The notes: generated by a model from the letters alone, not told the origin. A DNA stretch of 64,000 nucleotides from Chitinophaga agrisoli (GCF_008386695.1 NZ_VUOC01000003.1:668421-732420); one strand, 5' to 3'. Positions 52,321 to 62,494 are shown, numbered from the stretch's first letter. Made by a program: numbers and translations.

Positions 52321-54672
52321 ATGAAAAAGAAGCACTTATGGCTGCCCCTGCTATTTTGCAGCTATGCCAACCTGTTAATGGCGCAGGACCGCAATCCTAA
52401 CGGGTCTAACCATGGTACCCGTTTTGAGCAGCTGGGCACCATGATACAGGATCCCAACATGTACCGCTCCGCATCGGGCGTACCGGGCCCAAAGTACTGG
52501 CAGCAACGCGCGGATTATGAGATATCCGCTACTTTGGATGATGAAAAGCAAAAGCTGACAGGCTCAGAGACCATCACCTATTACAACAACTCCCCGGACC
52601 CGCTTACCTACCTTTGGCTGCAGCTGGATGAGAACGAGCATAACGCCAAAAGCGATAACCAAAGCTTTGATGGCAGCAAGATGTCCGATAAGATGTCTAT
52701 GCGTGCCGTAAACGGCATCCTGGGCAACGATAAGGACCTGGGCGTAAAGATCGTGAAGCTGACAGATGCTGCCGGTAATACTATGCATTATACCATCAAC
52801 CAGACCATGATGCGGGTAGACCTGGCTAAAACGCTGATGCCGGGAGAGCAGATCCGCCTGAAGATAGACTGGTGGTACAATATTTCCGACCGTATGTCCG
52901 AAGGCGGCCGCGGCGGTTATGAATACTTCGCAGAAGATAAGAATTACCTCTATACCATGGCGCAGTGGTACCCCCGTATGGCGGTATACTCTGATTTCCA
53001 GGGCTGGCAGAACAAGCAGTTCACCGGCCGTGGCGAGTTTGCCCTCACCTTTGGCAACTTCCATGTGCAGATGACCGTACCCGCAGACCATGTGGTAGGC
53101 GCCACCGGCCAGTGCCAGAACTATAAGGATGTGCTGAGCGGCGCCCAGTTCCAGCGCTGGCAGCAGGCCCAGAACAGCAAAGAGCCTGTAGAAGTAGTAA
53201 ACCTGGATGAGGCAAAGAAAAGCCTGCAGGGCAAAGCTACCGCTACCAAAACCTGGGTATTTGACGCCCAGAACGTAAGGGACTTTGCCTGGGTAAGCTC
53301 CCGCCGCCTGGTATGGGACGCCATGGCTACCAATGTAGAAGGTAAAAAGGTAATGGCTATGTCCTATTACGGACCGGAAGCCTATCCGCTGTACCGCCGT
53401 TATTCCACCAAAGTGGTAGCCCATACGCTCAGATCCTACTCCGCACATACCATCCCTTATCCTTATCCAGTGGCCATCTCCGTAGAAGCGGCCAATGGTA
53501 TGGAATACCCGATGATCTGCTTCAACTACGGCCGTGCAGAAAAAGACGGTACCTATTCAGAAGCTACCAAGAACGGGATGATAGGCGTGATCACGCATGA
53601 AGTAGGGCACAACTTCTTCCCCATGATCGTGAACTCAGATGAGCGCCAGTGGACCTGGATGGACGAAGGTCTCAATACCTTCTGCCAGTTCATGGCAGAG
53701 CAGGAGTGGGATTTCAACTTCCCCTCCAGCCGTGGCCCGGCCCACAAGATCGTGGACTACATGAAAATGCCCAAGGACCTGTTGGAGCCTATCATGACCA
53801 ACTCAGAGAACATTGTGCAGTTTGGACCTAATGCCTACGCAAAACCGGCCACTGCCCTCAATATCCTCCGCGAGACCGTAATGGGCCGCGAGCTGTTTGA
53901 CTTTGCCTTTAAGGAGTACGCACGCCGCTGGGCCTTTAAACATCCTACCCCGGCAGACTTCTTCCGCACCATGGAAGACGCCAGCGCGGTGGACCTGGAT
54001 TGGTTCTGGCGCGGATGGTTCTTTGGCATTGAGCCCGTGGATATTGCCATAGACAGCGTTAAATGGTACCGCCTTAACTCCGGCGAGCCTACAGAAGTAA
54101 GCAGCCTGGATAAAGCGGCATACGACCGCAAAGCAGACCATATTGCCCGCGACCGTAACCGCGCCGCAGGCGTAAAGTTTGCCGTAGAGCAGGATACCGC
54201 CCTGCAGGATTTCTATAGCAAATGGGACCGCTTTGCCGTTAGCAGCGACGATAAAGCCAAATACAACCAACTGTATGCCGGCCTTTCTCCTGAAGAAAAA
54301 CGCCTGTATGAGAGCAAGAAGAACTTTTACGAGATCTCTTTCTCCAACGTAGGCGGCCTGGTAATGCCCATCATCATTGAATGGACATACAGGGATGGCA
54401 CTAAGGAAACAGACCGCATTTCTGCCTATATTTGGCGTAAAGATGAGTACCATGTGACCAAGGTATTTGCCAAGGATAAAGAAGTAGTGGGCATTAAGCT
54501 GGACCCCCAGCGCGAGACCGCTGATATTGACGAAGGCAATAATAACTGGCCCAGGGTATCCCTGCCTTCCAGGTTTGAATTGTTCCGTCAGCAGGAGCGG
54601 CCCAGGGGCGCTACCGCAGGTCCTAACCCTATGCAGCAGCAAACGCAGGCAAAGACCACTGCCGGACAGTAA
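52321..54672 (+). CDS. M1-family metallo-aminopeptidase, exported
   Basis: A 783-residue secreted zinc aminopeptidase. Start at 52321 gives a signal peptide ending ANLLMAQD; an upstream ATG at 52285 adds twelve unconserved residues. The zinc site is VITHEVGHNFFP (HExxH at about 427-431) with the third ligand Glu in WTWMDEGLNTFCQ, about 20 residues later. N-terminal beta-sandwich (YEISATLDDEKQKLTGSETI) and C-terminal helical region are present. The C-terminus is Gln-rich and low-complexity (PMQQQTQAKTTAGQ). Followed by a terminator-like hairpin (54695-54730). Confidence 0.93.
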   Translation: MKKKHLWLPLLFCSYANLLMAQDRNPNGSNHGTRFEQLGTMIQDPNMYRSASGVPGPKYWQQRADYEISATLDDEKQKLTGSETITYYNNSPDPLTYLWLQLDENEHNAKSDNQSFDGSKMSDKMSMRAVNGILGNDKDLGVKIVKLTDAAGNTMHYTINQTMMRVDLAKTLMPGEQIRLKIDWWYNISDRMSEGGRGGYEYFAEDKNYLYTMAQWYPRMAVYSDFQGWQNKQFTGRGEFALTFGNFHVQMTVPADHVVGATGQCQNYKDVLSGAQFQRWQQAQNSKEPVEVVNLDEAKKSLQGKATATKTWVFDAQNVRDFAWVSSRRLVWDAMATNVEGKKVMAMSYYGPEAYPLYRRYSTKVVAHTLRSYSAHTIPYPYPVAISVEAANGMEYPMICFNYGRAEKDGTYSEATKNGMIGVITHEVGHNFFPMIVNSDERQWTWMDEGLNTFCQFMAEQEWDFNFPSSRGPAHKIVDYMKMPKDLLEPIMTNSENIVQFGPNAYAKPATALNILRETVMGRELFDFAFKEYARRWAFKHPTPADFFRTMEDASAVDLDWFWRGWFFGIEPVDIAIDSVKWYRLNSGEPTEVSSLDKAAYDRKADHIARDRNRAAGVKFAVEQDTALQDFYSKWDRFAVSSDDKAKYNQLYAGLSPEEKRLYESKKNFYEISFSNVGGLVMPIIIEWTYRDGTKETDRISAYIWRKDEYHVTKVFAKDKEVVGIKLDPQRETADIDEGNNNWPRVSLPSRFELFRQQERPRGATAGPNPMQQQTQAKTTAGQ

Positions 54673-54694
54673 GTCATTAGTTTTTTATATCTTG

Positions 54695-54730
54695 AACAAG
54701 CCATCCTGGTATCTTCCGGGATGGCTTGTT
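54695..54730 (+). terminator. Terminator-like hairpin after the peptidase gene
   Basis: AACAAGCCATCC (54695-54706) is the exact reverse complement of GGATGGCTTGTT (54719-54730), with a 12-nt loop; only a short T-rich tail follows. It lies 23 nt past the peptidase stop and before the esterase gene. Confidence 0.7.
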
Positions 54731-54748
54731 TCATAAAAGGGAATTACC

Positions 54749-55609
54749 ATGAACACGTTAAAAGGAAAAACGATGAAAGGATTTTTGCTCAGCTGCCTTT
54801 GCCTGCTGCTCCTCTCTACCAGCCTGCACGCCGCTAAGGTGGATACTTTGGAGATACTCAGCCCAGCTATGTACCGCAGCTTCAAATGCGTGGTGATCAC
54901 GCCGGCGGCCTATGATAAAGACAAAACACAGCGTTTCCCGGTGGTATACCTGCTGCATGGTCATGGCGGCAACTATGCCAACTGGATCAGGAACGTGCCC
55001 GCCATTAGCGGGCTGGCAGATGCCTATCAGATGATGATCGTTTGCCCGGATGGCAACGTAGGCAGCTGGTACCTGGATAGCCCCGTGGATAGCAGCTGGA
55101 AGTTTGAGACCTATGTAGGCAAAGAAATACCCGCTTATATAGACAGTCATTACCGCACCCGGGCACAGAAACAGTACCGCGCTATTACTGGCCTGAGCAT
55201 GGGCGGCCATGGCGCCCTGTTCCTGGCCATCCGCCACCCGGATGTTTTTGGCGCCGCCGGTAGCATGAGCGGCGGGGTTGACCTGCGCCCTTTCCCCAGG
55301 AACTGGGACCTGGCCAAACGCCTCGGTACCATCGAAGACCACCGGGAAAACTGGAACAATTACTCTGTGATCAATATAGCCTACCAGCTAAAAGATAGCG
55401 TGCTGGCTCTTATCATTGACTGCGGCGTAAAGGATTTTTTCTCTAACGTAAACCGCAACCTGCACCAGCAATTATTACAACAGGGCGTTACGCATGATTA
55501 TATTGAAAGGCCAGGAGAGCATAACTGGGATTACTGGTCAAATTCCGTGTTATACCAGCTGCTGTATTTCCATCGCTTCTTTGACAAACAGGAAACAGCC
55601 AAAAATTAA
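54749..55609 (+). CDS. Secreted esterase, esterase D/putative acetylxylan-esterase type
   Basis: A 286-residue alpha/beta-hydrolase. A signal peptide lies after MNTLKGKTMKGFLLSCLC (hydrophobic core FLLSCLCLLLLSTSL, cleaved near LHAAK); the internal ATG at 54773 is an alternative start. The hydrolase core shows HGHGGNYANWIRNV (oxyanion region), the nucleophile Ser in GLSMGGHGALF, the acid Asp in DCGVKDFF, and the His in PGEHNWDYW. The fold is that of the esterase D/feruloyl esterase family. Substrate unknown; the adjacent SusC/SusD locus is convergent, not co-transcribed, but a glycan-linked role is plausible. Confidence 0.88.
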   Translation: MNTLKGKTMKGFLLSCLCLLLLSTSLHAAKVDTLEILSPAMYRSFKCVVITPAAYDKDKTQRFPVVYLLHGHGGNYANWIRNVPAISGLADAYQMMIVCPDGNVGSWYLDSPVDSSWKFETYVGKEIPAYIDSHYRTRAQKQYRAITGLSMGGHGALFLAIRHPDVFGAAGSMSGGVDLRPFPRNWDLAKRLGTIEDHRENWNNYSVINIAYQLKDSVLALIIDCGVKDFFSNVNRNLHQQLLQQGVTHDYIERPGEHNWDYWSNSVLYQLLYFHRFFDKQETAKN

Positions 55610-55615
55610 TAAAAG

Positions 55616-55645
55616 AAAAAGTCCCGCTCAACGGCGGGACTTTTC
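55616..55645 (+). terminator. Rho-independent terminator of the esterase gene
   Basis: GTCCCGC (55621-55627) pairs with GCGGGAC (55634-55640), 6-nt loop, followed by TTTTC and preceded by AAAAGAAAAA, so it can work in both directions. It starts 7 nt after the esterase stop. Confidence 0.85.
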
Positions 55646-55715
55646 TATGTTACTGTGTCAACGATATAGATTAATGGATAATAAAGGGCAATATGTTTGT
55701 CTATCTGCTTTTTAA

Positions 55716-55749
55716 AAATGCCGCCGGCGGGAACACCAGCGGCTTTTCT
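55716..55749 (-). terminator. Terminator-like hairpin of the SusD gene
   Basis: GCCGCCGG (55720-55727) pairs with CCAGCGGC (55736-55743) with one mismatch and an 8-nt loop; in the minus-strand direction it is followed by ATTTTTAAAAAG. It lies 40-70 nt past the SusD stop. Confidence 0.6.
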
Positions 55750-55785
55750 CAAACGTGTGAAATGTAGATAGAGAGTATAATATTG

Positions 55786-57405
55786 TTATGGTCTTGTATC
55801 CCACCACAGCCTGGTGCCGCCGTTATCAGGGCCGCCCAGCAACTGTATGGCTTTCTGTACCTCTGCCTGGTTAGCCAGGTACTCTGCCTGTGGGAATGCA
55901 AGTCTTCTGATCTGTTTATCGGTATCAATGGTGTTATTGCTCCTGTTGTTAACCACCGTCAGTAATTTAGGATAACCTGTACGGCGGAACTCTGCCCATG
56001 CCTCTTCTCCTTCCGGGAATATAGCGATCCATTTCTGCGTGATGATACGCTCCAGCTTCACAGCAGGCGTAGCTGCTTCGTCCCATTTGATAGTGATGGC
56101 AGAAGGCGCCGGCGCGTTGTTAGCCGCAGTCTTCGGATCTACATAAGGAATGGGTTTACTAACAGCATCATTGATATATTCTGCAGCCTGGTCTGCCACG
56201 CCCCATTGCGTAAGGGAAGTGGTAATACCTCTTTCATACAGGTCCTGTGCAGTACCGCCGGGGTTAGCCCAGTTATTCAGCGCAGCCTCTGCCCGCAGGA
56301 AAAACACTTCAGCGGCAGTCATCAGCTGCAGCGGGGTATTATCCCGGAAGGTTTTGGTAGTAGCATAGGCCAGTGTAGAAAAGCCCGCGTAGCCAGGTTT
56401 GGCAGGTACATCGGAACCAATGCGGATGCCTTTGTACTGTCCGGCAAAATCAGAAGCCGGATCAAAGTATTTGCCAATGCGCGGATCATGGAAGCCGTTC
56501 AGGTAAACATCCATAGAAGCGCCCATGCTTATATCGCTCCAGGCGTCTTTATTGGTAATGGTGAACAGCGGGTGTTTAATGCCAAAGCCGGATACCAGTG
56601 CATTGTCATTATTGTTTTCCAGCAGGCCGCCATTATCTGCCAGCGCTTTCTCGCCCTCTGTTTTTGCCAGTGCGGGGGCAATTTTGTTAACGCGGGTAGC
56701 TAAGCGCAGGCGCAGGGAGTTGGCAAACTTTATCCATTGTTTGTAATCGCCGCCATACAGCATATCAAACTTGGCAAACGGCGTAGCGCCGGGTTTTGCA
56801 GCTATATATGCCTTCAGGTTAGCTATCGCAACATCCAGCTCCTGGAAGAATGCTTTATAGATAGTTTCCTGGCTATCGTATACGGAAGAGGAACCGCCCT
56901 GGCCATATTGGGTATAGGGGATAGGCCCGTAAATGTCCGTTACGCGGTGCATGGCTTCTACCTTCAGGATCAAAGCTACGCCCCAGAAATCAGGCGCTAC
57001 CTTATCCGCGCCGCGGCGTTTTACTTCCTGTATGGGCGACATTACACGGTTATAAGCCAGTGCAAATGCGGAGCCGTTCCAGCCGTCTACCAGCGCATAG
57101 GTAAGGTTGCTGATATTGCTGCGGAAAGGGTTGGGCGACATCATATAACCGGAGTACACATCGGCATTCAGGTTCTGCTGCAGCTGGTAATCCGCGGTAG
57201 TGTTATTGAAGTTGAAGTATATGGAGGACTGGATCTGTGGAAAGAAACCGCCTATATAGTTAAAGTCCGGTTTAAGCTGATCTTCTGTCAGGCCGGTAGG
57301 GTCTGTATTATAATCCTCATAGTTCTTGGTGCAGGAGCTGGCGCCCAGCAGGGCTGCCATCGCTACAAGCGCCAGGGTTTTATATTTAAAGCTGATCTTG
57401 TTCAT
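55786..57405 (-). CDS. SusD/RagB-like nutrient-binding lipoprotein
   Basis: A 539-residue outer-membrane lipoprotein that caps its SusC partner and binds the ligand. The lipobox ends at Cys25 (LLGASSC). SusD-like features include the helical TPR region (VAPDFWGVALILKVEAMHRVTDIYG), the FFLRAEAALNNWA segment and the C-terminal PQAEYLANQAEV. The length and pattern fit the SusD-like_2 type rather than canonical SusD. It starts 25 nt after the SusC stop on the minus strand, in the usual susC-susD order. Ligand unknown. Confidence 0.93.
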   Translation of the reverse strand: MNKISFKYKTLALVAMAALLGASSCTKNYEDYNTDPTGLTEDQLKPDFNYIGGFFPQIQSSIYFNFNNTTADYQLQQNLNADVYSGYMMSPNPFRSNISNLTYALVDGWNGSAFALAYNRVMSPIQEVKRRGADKVAPDFWGVALILKVEAMHRVTDIYGPIPYTQYGQGGSSSVYDSQETIYKAFFQELDVAIANLKAYIAAKPGATPFAKFDMLYGGDYKQWIKFANSLRLRLATRVNKIAPALAKTEGEKALADNGGLLENNNDNALVSGFGIKHPLFTITNKDAWSDISMGASMDVYLNGFHDPRIGKYFDPASDFAGQYKGIRIGSDVPAKPGYAGFSTLAYATTKTFRDNTPLQLMTAAEVFFLRAEAALNNWANPGGTAQDLYERGITTSLTQWGVADQAAEYINDAVSKPIPYVDPKTAANNAPAPSAITIKWDEAATPAVKLERIITQKWIAIFPEGEEAWAEFRRTGYPKLLTVVNNRSNNTIDTDKQIRRLAFPQAEYLANQAEVQKAIQLLGGPDNGGTRLWWDTRP

Positions 57406-57430
57406 CTTCCTTGTTTTTTTGGTGAATTAC

Positions 57431-60400
57431 TTAAAAGTTCACATTCAGGTTCACACCCAGGCTGCGCGTAGCAGGCAGGCTGAATACATCTACACCGGAA
57501 AGGCCGTTACCGGTAGACATGGTCACTTCCGGATCATAAGGCGCTTTCTTGGAGAAGTAGAACAGGTTCCTGCCGATCAATGATAGCTTCAGCCCTTTTA
57601 CAAAGCTGTGTTCCAGTAAAGAAGACGGTAAGGCATAACCCAGGGATACTTCGCGCATACGGATCACATCGCCGCTGTAAACATACTCGCCGGCTACGCC
57701 TGCACGGCCGCCTATGGTGGTATACCATTTCTTGGCGTCTACAGAGGTTACTGGGGTTTTAGCAGCGTCATCCTGTACGCCGTTGATGTTTACGCCGCCA
57801 TTAGCGCGGGCGTCACCGCTCTCTTTAGATACGCCGTATTGATCCATCATGGCCTGTGTGATAGACAGTACCTTGCCGCCAAACTTACCATCCACCAATA
57901 CATTCAGGTTAAAGTTCTTAAAGGAGAAACCGTTGCTCCAACCCAGCTGCCATTTAGGGTTAGGGTTGCCAATGAACTGTAATACGGGATCTACCTTAGG
58001 CGTACCATCCGCGCCAATGATCACGCGGTTTTGTTCATCACGCTGCAGCACCGTGCCGTAAATATCGCCGTAAGAGCCGCCAACTTTGATCACTGAGGAG
58101 TAAGAGTTGGAGTTAGCGTCTGTTAAGATGAACTGGTCCATATCTGGCGCCAGCGATTTAACAGTGTTTTTGTTATAAGAGTAATTCACACCCGTATTCC
58201 ATTGGAAGTTCCCGGATTTGATCACATTATAGTTCACCAACGCTTCCACACCGGAGTTCTGGATCTCGCCGGCGTTGATGTTACGCAGGCTGTAACCGGT
58301 GCCGGGAGGGATAGCGATCTGGAAATACTGGTTAACGGTATTGGTCTTATAGTAAGTCACATCCACGCTCAGGCGGTTCTGCAGAAAACGCAGCTCAGTA
58401 CCCAGCTCAAAGGATTTGGTCCTTTCCGGTTTCAGGTCCGGGTTAGGCTCTACTGTGTTAAAGTCAAAGGTGCCGCCTACGGTGCCCAGCCTGCTCAGCG
58501 GATTAGTTACATAAGCTGGTACGGAGTTACCTACAGAAGAGTAGGAGCCTCTGAGCTTAGCATAACTGATAGGCTCCGGCAGGTGCAGGATATCGCTCAT
58601 GATAAAGGACAGCCCCACAGAAGGATAGAAATAGGATTTGGTAGGCGTAAAGCTCAGCGTGGAAGGCCAGTCGCTGCGGGAGGTCAGATCCAGGAACACC
58701 AGGTCTTTCCAGGACAGGGTAGCGTTACCAAACACCGCCTGTATCTGCACATGGTTATTAGGCAGCGTATTGTACTGGCTGCCCTGCGACATATTCTGCA
58801 ATGTAAATACATTGGCTACATACAGGCTACCGTTGTAGGAGTCTGCGCTGAAGCCTTTGGTTTGCATATCTACAATGCTGCTACCCAGTACAGCATTCAG
58901 GCGAAAATCGCCAAAGTCCCTGTTAAGGCTCAGCAACAGATCACCGTAGAATTGGGTGGTAGTAGAGTTCAACGCTATATAACGGCCATTGGGGCCGGAA
59001 AGTACGCCCTGCGTACCGGCATAGATCTGCGCATCATACGTATCGTTGATACGGTCCATGCTACCACGGGCTTGTATATTCAACCAATCGGTGATATCAT
59101 ATTTGGCAGAGGCATTAAACAGCGTACGGTTACGGTCTGTTGAGCTGGTATTCCTGTTTACGATCCACCAGGGATTCTGCTGGATGTCTTCGTTAAAAGG
59201 CCAGTTCTGCAGGTCTATCTGCCGCAATTCGTTAAATGCAGTGTATTTATCCCTGTACGGTTGCAGGGCTAAACCCCGGGGAAACAGGTACAAACCTGAT
59301 AAGGGGTTGAAGTAAAGACCTGTTACCGGGGCATTCTTTATTTTTTGTACCACTATCTGGGCGCCGCCATCAATGGTGAGCTTATTATCCAGGAAGTGGC
59401 CGGTTTCGCGGAAGGTGATGTTATGACGGTTAAAGTCATTACCCGGCATAGTGCCTGCGCCACGGGTATTGGCATACGAAAAATATGTCTGCATCTTTTC
59501 TGTGCCGCCGGAAAGACCTATGGAGTTGATCCAGGTATTACCAGTGCGGAAAAAGTCCTTCAGGTTATCAGCAGCGCCGCCGGTAAGTGAAGGCCCCCAG
59601 CTCTGGGTAGCGGCTTTGGGATCTTGTCCGTAGCTGTTCTGGAACTCAGGTTTGATAGCTACCTGGTCCATGGTAAAGCTGCTGGAAAGGCTCACATTTG
59701 TTTGGCCCGGTTTACCTTTTTTGCTGGTGATCAGGATCACGCCGTTGGCGGCCTGACTGCCATACAGGGCAGATGCGGAGGCGCCTTTCAGCACAGAGAT
59801 ACTTTCAACATCATCCGGGTTCAGGTTAGAGATCACGTCTCCACCATCGCGGCCGGGTGCATAAGTGATCACGCCATTACCGCCCCAGGTACTGTTGGGC
59901 TGCTGGGTGGCATAGCTGATCATAGGAATACCATCAATTACATACAAGGGTTGGTTAGTGCTGGCGGCAGATTTATTACCACGCATGATCACTTTTACAG
60001 AACCGCCTGCGCCGGAGCTGCTGCGGCTAATGTTGATGCCTGATACTTTACCGTTCAGGGCATTCATCAGGTTAGGATCTTTAGCGGTGGTGATCTCTGC
60101 GGCGTCAATACGCTGTGTGGCGTAAGTAAGCGCTTTGGGTGTTTTCTTTACGCCTAATGCAGTTACTACCAGCTCGTTCAATCCCTTAACATTTCCTTCC
60201 AGGGTTACATTAATAGTGGGGTTGTTGCCAAGGGTTACCTCAGTAGCGGTAAAGCCCAGTGAGCTGAATACCAGTACATCGCCAGGGTTAGCGCTGATCT
60301 TGAATACGCCATTGGCGTCTGTTTGGGTACCCTTGTTGATGCCTTTTACCTGTACGGTCACACCCGGCAATGGTGTTCCCTGGGCATCGCGCACGGTGCC

Positions 60401-60541
60401 CGTTATATCCTGCTCAACCGTGGTATGAGCAAATGTTGGAATGGCTGCAATGGCCTGCATGTGTGCGCCTCCTGCCAATGCAAGGCAGAGTAAAACGCTT
60501 GTGGGTCTGCATGCCCATGAAAGATGGAATTTTCTGTTCAT
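57431..60541 (-). CDS. SusC/RagA TonB-linked outer membrane receptor
   Basis: A complete 1036-residue TonB-dependent receptor. A signal peptide leads into a CarboxypepD_reg-like domain (ITGTVRDAQGTPLPGVTVQV, about 43-120), then the plug domain (LNELVVTALGVKKTPKALTY, NALNGKVSGINISRSSSGAG and VLKGASASALYGSQAANGVI), and a long beta-barrel ending in NVNF. There is no STN domain, so this receptor is not itself a FecR transducer. It is co-transcribed with the SusD gene downstream. Substrate unknown; the nearby secreted esterase may act on the same material. Confidence 0.95.
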   Translation of the reverse strand: MNRKFHLSWACRPTSVLLCLALAGGAHMQAIAAIPTFAHTTVEQDITGTVRDAQGTPLPGVTVQVKGINKGTQTDANGVFKISANPGDVLVFSSLGFTATEVTLGNNPTINVTLEGNVKGLNELVVTALGVKKTPKALTYATQRIDAAEITTAKDPNLMNALNGKVSGINISRSSSGAGGSVKVIMRGNKSAASTNQPLYVIDGIPMISYATQQPNSTWGGNGVITYAPGRDGGDVISNLNPDDVESISVLKGASASALYGSQAANGVILITSKKGKPGQTNVSLSSSFTMDQVAIKPEFQNSYGQDPKAATQSWGPSLTGGAADNLKDFFRTGNTWINSIGLSGGTEKMQTYFSYANTRGAGTMPGNDFNRHNITFRETGHFLDNKLTIDGGAQIVVQKIKNAPVTGLYFNPLSGLYLFPRGLALQPYRDKYTAFNELRQIDLQNWPFNEDIQQNPWWIVNRNTSSTDRNRTLFNASAKYDITDWLNIQARGSMDRINDTYDAQIYAGTQGVLSGPNGRYIALNSTTTQFYGDLLLSLNRDFGDFRLNAVLGSSIVDMQTKGFSADSYNGSLYVANVFTLQNMSQGSQYNTLPNNHVQIQAVFGNATLSWKDLVFLDLTSRSDWPSTLSFTPTKSYFYPSVGLSFIMSDILHLPEPISYAKLRGSYSSVGNSVPAYVTNPLSRLGTVGGTFDFNTVEPNPDLKPERTKSFELGTELRFLQNRLSVDVTYYKTNTVNQYFQIAIPPGTGYSLRNINAGEIQNSGVEALVNYNVIKSGNFQWNTGVNYSYNKNTVKSLAPDMDQFILTDANSNSYSSVIKVGGSYGDIYGTVLQRDEQNRVIIGADGTPKVDPVLQFIGNPNPKWQLGWSNGFSFKNFNLNVLVDGKFGGKVLSITQAMMDQYGVSKESGDARANGGVNINGVQDDAAKTPVTSVDAKKWYTTIGGRAGVAGEYVYSGDVIRMREVSLGYALPSSLLEHSFVKGLKLSLIGRNLFYFSKKAPYDPEVTMSTGNGLSGVDVFSLPATRSLGVNLNVNF

Positions 60542-60699
60542 ATGCTAGTTTGGTTGAAATGTTCATGGTTTTCGCCAGGCAATAAATATCCCCCTCAGCT
60601 TAAACGCTGTGTTTTTTTGTTGTCATTACTGTTGTTTAACTGTATTAAAGTTGGTGCACGATCTTGGTTCCTTTAAAGGCTGCAGATAGGGAGTCGTGC

Positions 60700-60731
60700 G
60701 AAAAATACCATGGTACTATCGTATCAGACAA
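60700..60731 (-). promoter_or_regulatory. Candidate promoter of the SusC/SusD operon
   Basis: On the minus strand TTG (60731-60729) and TATTTTTC (60707-60700) are separated by 21 nt, near the Bacteroidota pattern TTTG-N19-21-TAnnTTTG with one mismatch in the -7 box. This implies a long leader of about 150 nt before the SusC start. Confidence 0.4.
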
Positions 60732-60747
60732 AATTTTTAAAAATAAA

Positions 60748-62055
60748 TTAACCTTGCTGCTGTAAAGCTCTCTTGTAAGCTTCCAGGCAGCGTTTGCGGG
60801 CTATTTCATGTTGTATGATGGGGGCGGGGTAGTCCAGGGTTTCCAGTTCCGGTACCCATTTCTTTATATATATTAACTGGGGGTCGAACTTTTTTGTTTG
60901 TAAGGTGGGGTTAAAGATCCGGAAATAGGGGACGGCGTCACACCCGCAACCTGCTGCCCATTGCCAGTTGCCATTATTGGCCGCCAGGTCATAATCCAGC
61001 AGCTTTTCCGCAAAATAGGCTTCGCCCCAGCGCCAGTCTATCAGCAGGTGTTTGGCCAGGAAAGAGGCCGTGATCATCCGTACCCGGTTATGCATAAAAC
61101 CCGTGGCATTCAGCTCCCGCATACCGGCATCCACAATAGGGTAACCGGTCTGGCCCTTACACCAGCGTTCAAAATCAGCTTCATTATAACGCCAGCGTAC
61201 ATGATCGTAGGCAGGTTTAAATGACTTGCCTTTACCCACTTCCGGAAAATGCCAGAGTATCATCTGGTAAAACTCCCGCCATACCAGCTCATTTAAATAT
61301 ACGGTGCTCCACTCCTGTGCTTTTTGCGCCAGCTTGCGGATGCTCACGGTGCCAAAGCGCAGGTGCACGCCCATATGGGAGGTGCCTGTAATACCGGGTA
61401 TATCCCGCTGCTGCTCATACTGGCGGATGAGTTCCTCCTTTACGGCGCCTGGCGGAAAATGGCCGTTTGCCTCCTTAAAACCCATGGTAGCTAAAGACGG
61501 AATGCGATGCGGGGCTTCTTTCAGGAAATTACGTATATACTTATGCGTGGGGTAGCTTTTTAGATAGAAATCATTCAGCGTAGCCTGCCATTTTCTGCTG
61601 TAAGGGGTAAATACGGTATAGGGCGTGCCATCATCTTTCATCACCTCCGCTTTATCAAAGATCACCTGGTCTTTATACGTATGAAAGGAAATACTGTGCT
61701 GTTGTAATAACTCCTTTACCGCCTGGTCCCTTTCACGGGCGTACGGTTCATAATCATGATTGGTGAATACTTTGTCGATGGTATAGGTATCCAGTAGCTT
61801 TTTAAATGCATTGACCGGTGTATCATAATATACCCTCAGGGTACTGCCTTTTTTCTCCAGCGTGGCCTGTATCTGCTCCAGCGCCTCAAATATAAAGGTC
61901 ACCCGCCGGTCTGCTTTTTCATCCAGCTGATCCAGTATGTTGGTGTCAAATATAAAGATGGGTAATACCTGGTTCTCCTGTTGTAAAGCATGGTATAATC
62001 CTGCATTGTCATCCAGCCGCAGATCGCGGCGGAACCAAAAGATATTGATGCGCAT
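60748..62055 (-). CDS. Deoxyribodipyrimidine photolyase (class I CPD type)
   Basis: A flavoprotein of about 435 residues that uses blue light to split cyclobutane pyrimidine dimers. The start at 62055 (MRINIFWFRRDLRLDDN) is the conserved photolyase N-terminus; a longer frame to 62157 adds unconserved residues. The C-terminal FAD domain is intact: WCKGQTGYPIVDAGMREL, GFMHNRVRMI, KHLLIDWRWGEAYFAE, NNGNWQWAAGCGCDA and PYFRIFNP. It lies 19 nt after the DoxX-type gene, in the same direction, so both may respond to the same signal. Confidence 0.93.
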   Translation of the reverse strand: MRINIFWFRRDLRLDDNAGLYHALQQENQVLPIFIFDTNILDQLDEKADRRVTFIFEALEQIQATLEKKGSTLRVYYDTPVNAFKKLLDTYTIDKVFTNHDYEPYARERDQAVKELLQQHSISFHTYKDQVIFDKAEVMKDDGTPYTVFTPYSRKWQATLNDFYLKSYPTHKYIRNFLKEAPHRIPSLATMGFKEANGHFPPGAVKEELIRQYEQQRDIPGITGTSHMGVHLRFGTVSIRKLAQKAQEWSTVYLNELVWREFYQMILWHFPEVGKGKSFKPAYDHVRWRYNEADFERWCKGQTGYPIVDAGMRELNATGFMHNRVRMITASFLAKHLLIDWRWGEAYFAEKLLDYDLAANNGNWQWAAGCGCDAVPYFRIFNPTLQTKKFDPQLIYIKKWVPELETLDYPAPIIQHEIARKRCLEAYKRALQQQG

Positions 62056-62074
62056 ATGTCCGGTACCTATTATT

Positions 62075-62494
62075 TTATGGCCCCCGCTTAAAGAATACCT
62101 GGTCCAGGCTCCATTTACCGGGCCCGGTAAAAAAGAAAACGCCTGCCAGCAATACAAATAAAAAGGGATGCTGGTCCTGCGTTAATATCCTCCCATTTCC
62201 CATGCCAAAACAGACAACCGTCATGGCAATGGCCAGGGGGATCACCGCCAGGCGTGTCAGCAGGCCCAATGTAAGTAAAATACCGCTTACCCATTCCGTG
62301 CTCTTCCCTAGGTAGGCCATAAACGCAGGCGCGGGAAAATGCAGATCTGTGAGCCATTTGGCGTATTCGTCCATTTTGGCCTTATCAAATACTTCCCAGC
62401 CATGGTATACCATCAGCAGGCCGGTAATAATGCGCATAAGGGCTAAACCACCCTGCCAGGGTGTATAGGAAGGAGAAAGGAACCGTTTAAGCAT
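62075..62494 (-). CDS. DoxX-family membrane protein
   Basis: A 139-residue membrane protein with about four helices. The family pattern is visible in LALMRIITGLLMVYHGWEVF, the WLTDLHFPAPAFMAYLGKS loop, and LTRLAVIPLAIAMTVVCF. DoxX-like proteins are linked to redox or oxidative stress functions, but the activity of this type is undefined. It sits directly upstream of the photolyase, and the tandem 11-bp repeats lie 53-96 nt ahead of its start. Confidence 0.88.
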   Translation of the reverse strand: MLKRFLSPSYTPWQGGLALMRIITGLLMVYHGWEVFDKAKMDEYAKWLTDLHFPAPAFMAYLGKSTEWVSGILLTLGLLTRLAVIPLAIAMTVVCFGMGNGRILTQDQHPFLFVLLAGVFFFTGPGKWSLDQVFFKRGP